From the NCBI GenBank assembly GCA_944323095.1, contig CALURE010000075.1:1-7450 (forward strand): DNA of 7,450 bases. Direction: 5' to 3'. Both the position numbers and the translations under genes were made by a program. The notes beneath the pieces were generated by a model. The model worked only from the letters and a program-made list of their open reading frames with translations, searched no databases and was not told the DNA's origin. Position 1 is the first letter of the stretch, and every line of letters starts with the position of its first letter. The stretch is from Candidatus Gastranaerophilales bacterium. GTDB taxonomy: Bacteria > Cyanobacteriota > Vampirovibrionia > Gastranaerophilales > Gastranaerophilaceae. Shown piece after piece: positions 4,048-7,450 of this stretch.

Positions 4048-5451
4048 TTAATAAAATTTTTGTACAACAGGTATATCAACACCTTTTAAGAAAGAACGTT
4101 CGGTTAATCTTACACCAAGACAACATTGATGACGTTTAAACTGCATCCTGTAAATTTTCTTTACAATATCAAAAACAAGTGATTTATCATATTTTTCAGA
4201 AATTTCATCAATTGATTTGTTTTGTTCTATATACATTTCCAGAATATCATCAAGCACAGCATATTCAGGCAGTCTATCCTGATCCTTCTGACCGGGGTGA
4301 AGCTCGGCTGACGGTGCTTTATCTATTATTGCCTGCGGAATTATTTCTTCATTTTTATTTATAAAATTCGCAACTTTATACACATTTGTTTTGGTCAAAT
4401 CACAAATTAAATTAAATCCACCTGCAAGATCTCCGTACAAAGTTCCAAACCCCATAGCACTCTCTGATTTATTGCCTGTTGATAAAAGAAGCATGTTCTC
4501 TCTGTTTGAATAAAACATTAAAATCAAACCGCGCAGACGCGCCTGCAGATTTTCTTCGGCAAGATCATGCAAACTTTCTCTATCTTTCATAAATGCATCA
4601 AATAACGGGGTTATCGGCTCCTTAACAGTTTTTATACCGAGATTTTCAGCTAATTTTAAACTATCCGTAATACTTCCTTCTGATGAATACATGCTCGGCA
4701 TTAAAATTCCCAGAACATTATCCGCCCCTATTGCCTTAACAGCAAGAACTGCCGTCAAAGCACTGTCTATTCCGCCTGATAATCCTAATACAACTTTTTT
4801 AAAGCCTGTATTTTCACAATATTCTTTTAAAGCAAATGTTGTAACATCTAAAATTTGCTGTTCAACAGGAGAGACTTCAAATTTAACCGGTTTTGAAAAA
4901 TCTACAAATGATACATTTTCCTCACACAAAGGCATCCTCAAAACAAGTTCGTTATTACTGTTCTTTGCACAGCTTCCGCCTGCAAAAATACTTTCATCCG
5001 CCATACATACGGAATTTACATAAATAAAATTTGTATGTGTTTCAATACTGTTTATAAAATCATCAAATTTATTCATTGCATAATAACTGTTTTTTGCAAC
5101 AACATAAATATCACAGTTAACATCTTCCAAAAATGTGTCAGAAACATAAACTTTTTGACCGCAAATTTCAAAATATCCGTTATCGGAAACTTCGACCTGT
5201 CCGTTTCTGATTAAAACATCCCCGAGGAGAATATTCTGCGGATAATTTTTTTGAGCAATACACTCATACATTTTTACTTCCGAACTCAAACAATTCCCGT
5301 CAAATATCAAGTCTTTTCCGCCTAAATCTTCAATATCCGCACGCGGGAAAATAACCAAATCACAATCTGACTGTATATTTTTTATAATATTTTCATAATT
5401 AAAATTAAAATCTGCTGTCTTTAATCTTATTTGTGCAACTGCTATTTTCAT
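4048..5451 (-). CDS. nadE: NAD+ synthase (NadE2-like) with a shortened, apparently inactive glutaminase domain
   Basis: 467 residues, against about 540-570 for usual glutamine-dependent enzymes. The C-terminal synthetase domain (about 195-467) is intact: SGGIDS ATP-pyrophosphatase loop at 225-230, STGNKSE 324-330, YGDLAGGFNLICDLTKT 339-355, APSAELHPGQKDQDRLPEY 379-397 and the KRHQCCLGVRLT tail. It adenylates deamido-NAD and amidates it to NAD. The N-terminal nitrilase-like part (about 1-190) keeps the opening MKIAVAQIRLKTADFNFN and the late INSIETHT...FAGGSC segments. But the FPEL motif reads FPRAD (35-39), the loop that normally carries the catalytic Lys is missing, and the ICED strand reads VYVSDTF (101-107), Ser for Cys. 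I infer it uses free ammonia or ammonia from a partner. AGAGGA lies upstream of ATG 5451, 19 bases after the ftsQ stop, so it is probably the last gene of the murB-ddl-ftsQ operon. Confidence 0.95.
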   Translation of the reverse strand: MKIAVAQIRLKTADFNFNYENIIKNIQSDCDLVIFPRADIEDLGGKDLIFDGNCLSSEVKMYECIAQKNYPQNILLGDVLIRNGQVEVSDNGYFEICGQKVYVSDTFLEDVNCDIYVVAKNSYYAMNKFDDFINSIETHTNFIYVNSVCMADESIFAGGSCAKNSNNELVLRMPLCEENVSFVDFSKPVKFEVSPVEQQILDVTTFALKEYCENTGFKKVVLGLSGGIDSALTAVLAVKAIGADNVLGILMPSMYSSEGSITDSLKLAENLGIKTVKEPITPLFDAFMKDRESLHDLAEENLQARLRGLILMFYSNRENMLLLSTGNKSESAMGFGTLYGDLAGGFNLICDLTKTNVYKVANFINKNEEIIPQAIIDKAPSAELHPGQKDQDRLPEYAVLDDILEMYIEQNKSIDEISEKYDKSLVFDIVKKIYRMQFKRHQCCLGVRLTERSFLKGVDIPVVQKFY

Positions 5452-5470
5452 ATTAAAATCCTCTGATATT

Positions 5471-6373
5471 CTACTCTAATTTTAAATAATTGACTTTTTC
5501 CCAGCTCAAATCCAAATACTTAACCTTTGAATCAACAAGCTTAACCTGCGGCAATATTGACGGAATTCTTTCTATCCGTTTAAAAACATTCTCATCAGCC
5601 TTTCCAAGACGAATATTAACCGTTGGAATTTTTACATAAATATCTTCAGGATTTCTCATATCAATATATTCGACAGGTTCTTTAGAATAAGTCTCAACAT
5701 ATCGTCTGATTTTTGAAATTTTTCGGACTTTATTTAAATCCCATTTATGATAATCGTCACCCTTATTTCCGTACGACAAAACAAGCGTAGTCTTAAAACT
5801 GCTGTTTAACGGAAGATATTCTCTGCCTATAAGTTTCGCATCGGATGTAAAAACAGCAACAGGAGAAGATTTTTCATCCGGAGCGATTGATAAAACAGGA
5901 ATTCTTTCCCTCAAAATAATCTGTATTCGCGCAGGAAATGCGTAACGTCTTATATAAACATTTTCCACCGGCGAAAGCTTCATAACAGCATCCTTTATTG
6001 AATCAGTTTTTGCCATATATAAAGGTAAGTTAGGAACATTGCTTTTCTTCAAAAGTGCAAGTATTTTAGAAGAAGGGACAATATTATTGTTGATAATTTC
6101 AACAGAATTACCGCCGACATAGTTAAAGGCATTTTTATCCATATACCAGCCGGGACATCTTAGCATATACCACAACGCAAAAATAAAAAACAAGGAAAGA
6201 AAAAAGCGTACAAATGCACGAAAGCGTTCTTGTTTAATTCTTCCTTTTCTCACGAGCCTTTCACGTCTTTTTTTCTTGACAAAATGTCTGGCATCAGAAA
6301 CAGAATTATCCTGAGCATCGTCTTTTATTTCGTTTAATTCATTTGTATTCTGATTAACTTCTTCCTCTGACAT
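5471..6373 (-). CDS. ftsQ: Cell division protein FtsQ
   Basis: 300 residues with FtsQ/DivIB layout. There is an acidic cytoplasmic N-terminus (1-30), a very basic stretch (KKKRRERLVRKGRIKQERFR, 33-52) and one membrane helix (about 54-71, FVRFFLSLFFIFALWYML). A POTRA-type domain follows at about 82-156, including SPVENVYIRRYAFPARIQII and RERIPV, then a beta-rich FtsQ domain ending in YLDLSWEKVNYLKL. It links early and late divisome proteins at the septum. Sequence identity to model FtsQ is low, so the call rests on topology, the POTRA-RERIPV segment and position. Its ATG directly abuts the ddl stop (TAAATG) and has no good ribosome site, which points to translational coupling. The dcw order murB-ddl-ftsQ supports the name; ftsA/ftsZ do not follow, nadE does. 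Confidence 0.9.
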   Translation of the reverse strand: MSEEEVNQNTNELNEIKDDAQDNSVSDARHFVKKKRRERLVRKGRIKQERFRAFVRFFLSLFFIFALWYMLRCPGWYMDKNAFNYVGGNSVEIINNNIVPSSKILALLKKSNVPNLPLYMAKTDSIKDAVMKLSPVENVYIRRYAFPARIQIILRERIPVLSIAPDEKSSPVAVFTSDAKLIGREYLPLNSSFKTTLVLSYGNKGDDYHKWDLNKVRKISKIRRYVETYSKEPVEYIDMRNPEDIYVKIPTVNIRLGKADENVFKRIERIPSILPQVKLVDSKVKYLDLSWEKVNYLKLE

Positions 6374-7324
6374 TTACTTATTTAAACCTGCGCTGTTTAA
6401 TATTAACTGTACCAAATTATCGTAATCTATTCCCATAGCGGCTGACTGTGCCGGAAGATCGCTCACGGTTGTCATACCGGGACTTGTATTAATTTCAAGA
6501 AGGTATGGAATATCGTCTTTCATCATAAAATCAATTCTTGAAACACCTCTGCAGCCTGCAGTCTCAAAAGCTTTTACTGCTGCAAGTTTTACTTTTTTAG
6601 TAACATCATCAGAAAGTCTTGCAGGGCAGATAAATTCAGACATTCCGCTTGTATATTTTGCCTCAAAATCATACCATTCGGTTTTTGGTCTGATTTCTAA
6701 AATTTCAGTTGCAAACGGTTCGCCTTCACACTCCAACACTCCGACAGTTACAAAAAAACCGTCAATAAATTCTTCTATCAATACATCATCATTATATTTT
6801 AATGCTGTTTCATAGGCCGATTTCAAATCTTCCTTTTTATCAACCTTTGTCATACCGAAGCTTGATCCCTCGCTTACAGGTTTTACAAACAGAGGATAAG
6901 TTAAATTTTTTGTTTTTTCAAACAAATCATCACCTTTTTTGACAAATGCAGATTTTGCCATAACAATGTCTGGATTTGTTGATAAAATTCGTTTTGTAAA
7001 TTCTTTATTCATGCAAAGAGAACTTGCCATAACACCGCATCCTGTGTATGGAATTCTTAAAATTTCCAAAATTCCCTGAATACACCCATCTTCCCCGTAT
7101 TTGCCGTGCAGTGCGTTAAAAGCATAATCATAATTGCCATCTTTTAATTTCAAAGCAATGTCTTTATCGACAACAACCATTTCGGAATTTTTATACCCGA
7201 GTCTTTGCAAAGCATCATAACAGCCTTTGCCTGATCTCATGGAAACCTCGGCTTCCGATGACATTCCTCCGCATAAAACCGCAATTTTTGAATTTTTATC
7301 TATAACAGATTTAATTTCCTGCAT
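6374..7324 (-). CDS. ddl: D-alanine--D-alanine ligase
   Basis: 316 residues, normal for Ddl, an ATP-grasp enzyme that makes the D-Ala-D-Ala dipeptide for peptidoglycan. Motifs in order: LCGGMSSEAEVS (17-28, with the N-terminal catalytic Glu), ALHGKYGEDG (71-80), YTGCGVMASSLCMNKEFTK (93-111), FVKPVSEGSSFGM (146-158), EEF (184-186), YDFEAKY (218-224), SRIDFM (262-267) and LEINTSPGMTTVSDLP (276-291, Mg/ATP ligands). YDFEAKY keeps the active-site Tyr, as in D-Ala-D-Ala rather than D-Ala-D-Lac enzymes. One oddity is that the usual GxEFTV segment reads GFFVTV (189-194), so the Glu expected to hold the ATP ribose is Phe191. AGAGG lies seven bases before ATG 7324. The start overlaps the end of murB by 25 bases, so expression is operonic. 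Confidence 0.97.
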   Translation of the reverse strand: MQEIKSVIDKNSKIAVLCGGMSSEAEVSMRSGKGCYDALQRLGYKNSEMVVVDKDIALKLKDGNYDYAFNALHGKYGEDGCIQGILEILRIPYTGCGVMASSLCMNKEFTKRILSTNPDIVMAKSAFVKKGDDLFEKTKNLTYPLFVKPVSEGSSFGMTKVDKKEDLKSAYETALKYNDDVLIEEFIDGFFVTVGVLECEGEPFATEILEIRPKTEWYDFEAKYTSGMSEFICPARLSDDVTKKVKLAAVKAFETAGCRGVSRIDFMMKDDIPYLLEINTSPGMTTVSDLPAQSAAMGIDYDNLVQLILNSAGLNK

Positions 7325-7450
7325 AATTCAACCTCTTTTTCATTTTTTCCGCCAAGATATCTTACCTCTGGTTTTAATTCTACATTAAACTTTTCTTTTA
7401 CACGCGAATACATTTCATACATTAATTCTAAAATATCTAAAGATGTTGCA
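7300..7450 (-). CDS. murB: UDP-N-acetylenolpyruvoylglucosamine reductase, C-terminal end
   Basis: The last 49 codons of a gene entering from the right edge: ATSLDILELMYEMYSRVKEK, then FNVELKPEVRYLGG, then a polar tail ending ELCRKLNLL at TAG 7302-7300. The pattern of a helix followed by V+EKF+VEL.PEVR.+G is the standard MurB C-terminus, where the flavin enzyme reduces enolpyruvyl-UDP-GlcNAc to UDP-MurNAc. The tail after PEVRYLGG is about 17 residues longer than usual and runs 25 bases into ddl, in another frame. Only the end is visible, so the FAD domain and catalytic residues cannot be checked. Position before ddl and ftsQ agrees with dcw gene order. Confidence 0.88.
   Translation of the reverse strand, partial: ATSLDILELMYEMYSRVKEKFNVELKPEVRYLGGKNEKEVELCRKLNLL

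Noticed and set aside
4179..4364. Plus-strand open frame of 61 codons
   Set aside because: It lies wholly antisense to well-conserved nadE motifs and has no start signals.
4691..5023. Plus-strand open frame of 110 codons
   Set aside because: It is antisense to the synthetase domain of nadE, including the SGGIDS loop; its openness follows from nadE codon use.

Overview
The window looks like chromosomal DNA of a low-GC, gut-type bacterium. The best guess is the Gastranaerophilales/Melainabacteria branch next to Cyanobacteria. That rests on two prepilin-like proteins with the FTLAEVLIT-type N-terminus that I recall as abundant there, on AT-rich codon use, and on a cell-wall gene set of Gram-negative layout. 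The assignment is inference from sequence style; no marker was compared with a database.

Layout: (1) 1-631, minus strand, a type IV pilin-like gene running off the left edge. It has a strong promoter and ribosome site, but a run of ten G after codon 10 puts start and pilin body in different frames, so it is a candidate phase-variable gene. (2) 632-804, non-coding, with that promoter and a GGTGGGA/TCCCACC hairpin. (3) 805-1290, minus, an unrecognised small cationic membrane protein. (4) 1291-1481, non-coding, with a perfect 17-bp inverted repeat (probable bidirectional terminator) whose loop holds a REP-like palindrome. (5) rplT and rpmI, minus, with a good promoter whose -10 box lies inside a 9-bp dyad; infC is not adjacent. 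(6) A metallo-beta-lactamase-fold hydrolase, minus, with its own extended -10 promoter. (7) A 73-residue XRE-type regulator, minus, divergent from a second prepilin-like gene (3360-4037, plus). The 101-bp gap holds four TACGTA boxes in two matching pairs, a likely operator. (8) A tightly packed minus-strand operon, murB (C-terminal end only), ddl, ftsQ, nadE, convergent with the second pilin.

Functionally the right half couples peptidoglycan precursor synthesis (MurB, Ddl) and divisome assembly (FtsQ) to NAD synthesis. The NAD synthase carries a shortened N-terminal nitrilase domain that seems to have lost its catalytic residues. The left half holds surface-filament-type genes under two apparently different switches, a homopolymer tract for one and a local repressor for the other, with translation genes between them. 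The two strongest leads are the G-tract pilin switch and the XRE/TACGTA/pilin module. The degenerate glutaminase domain of NadE is the clearest enzymatic oddity.
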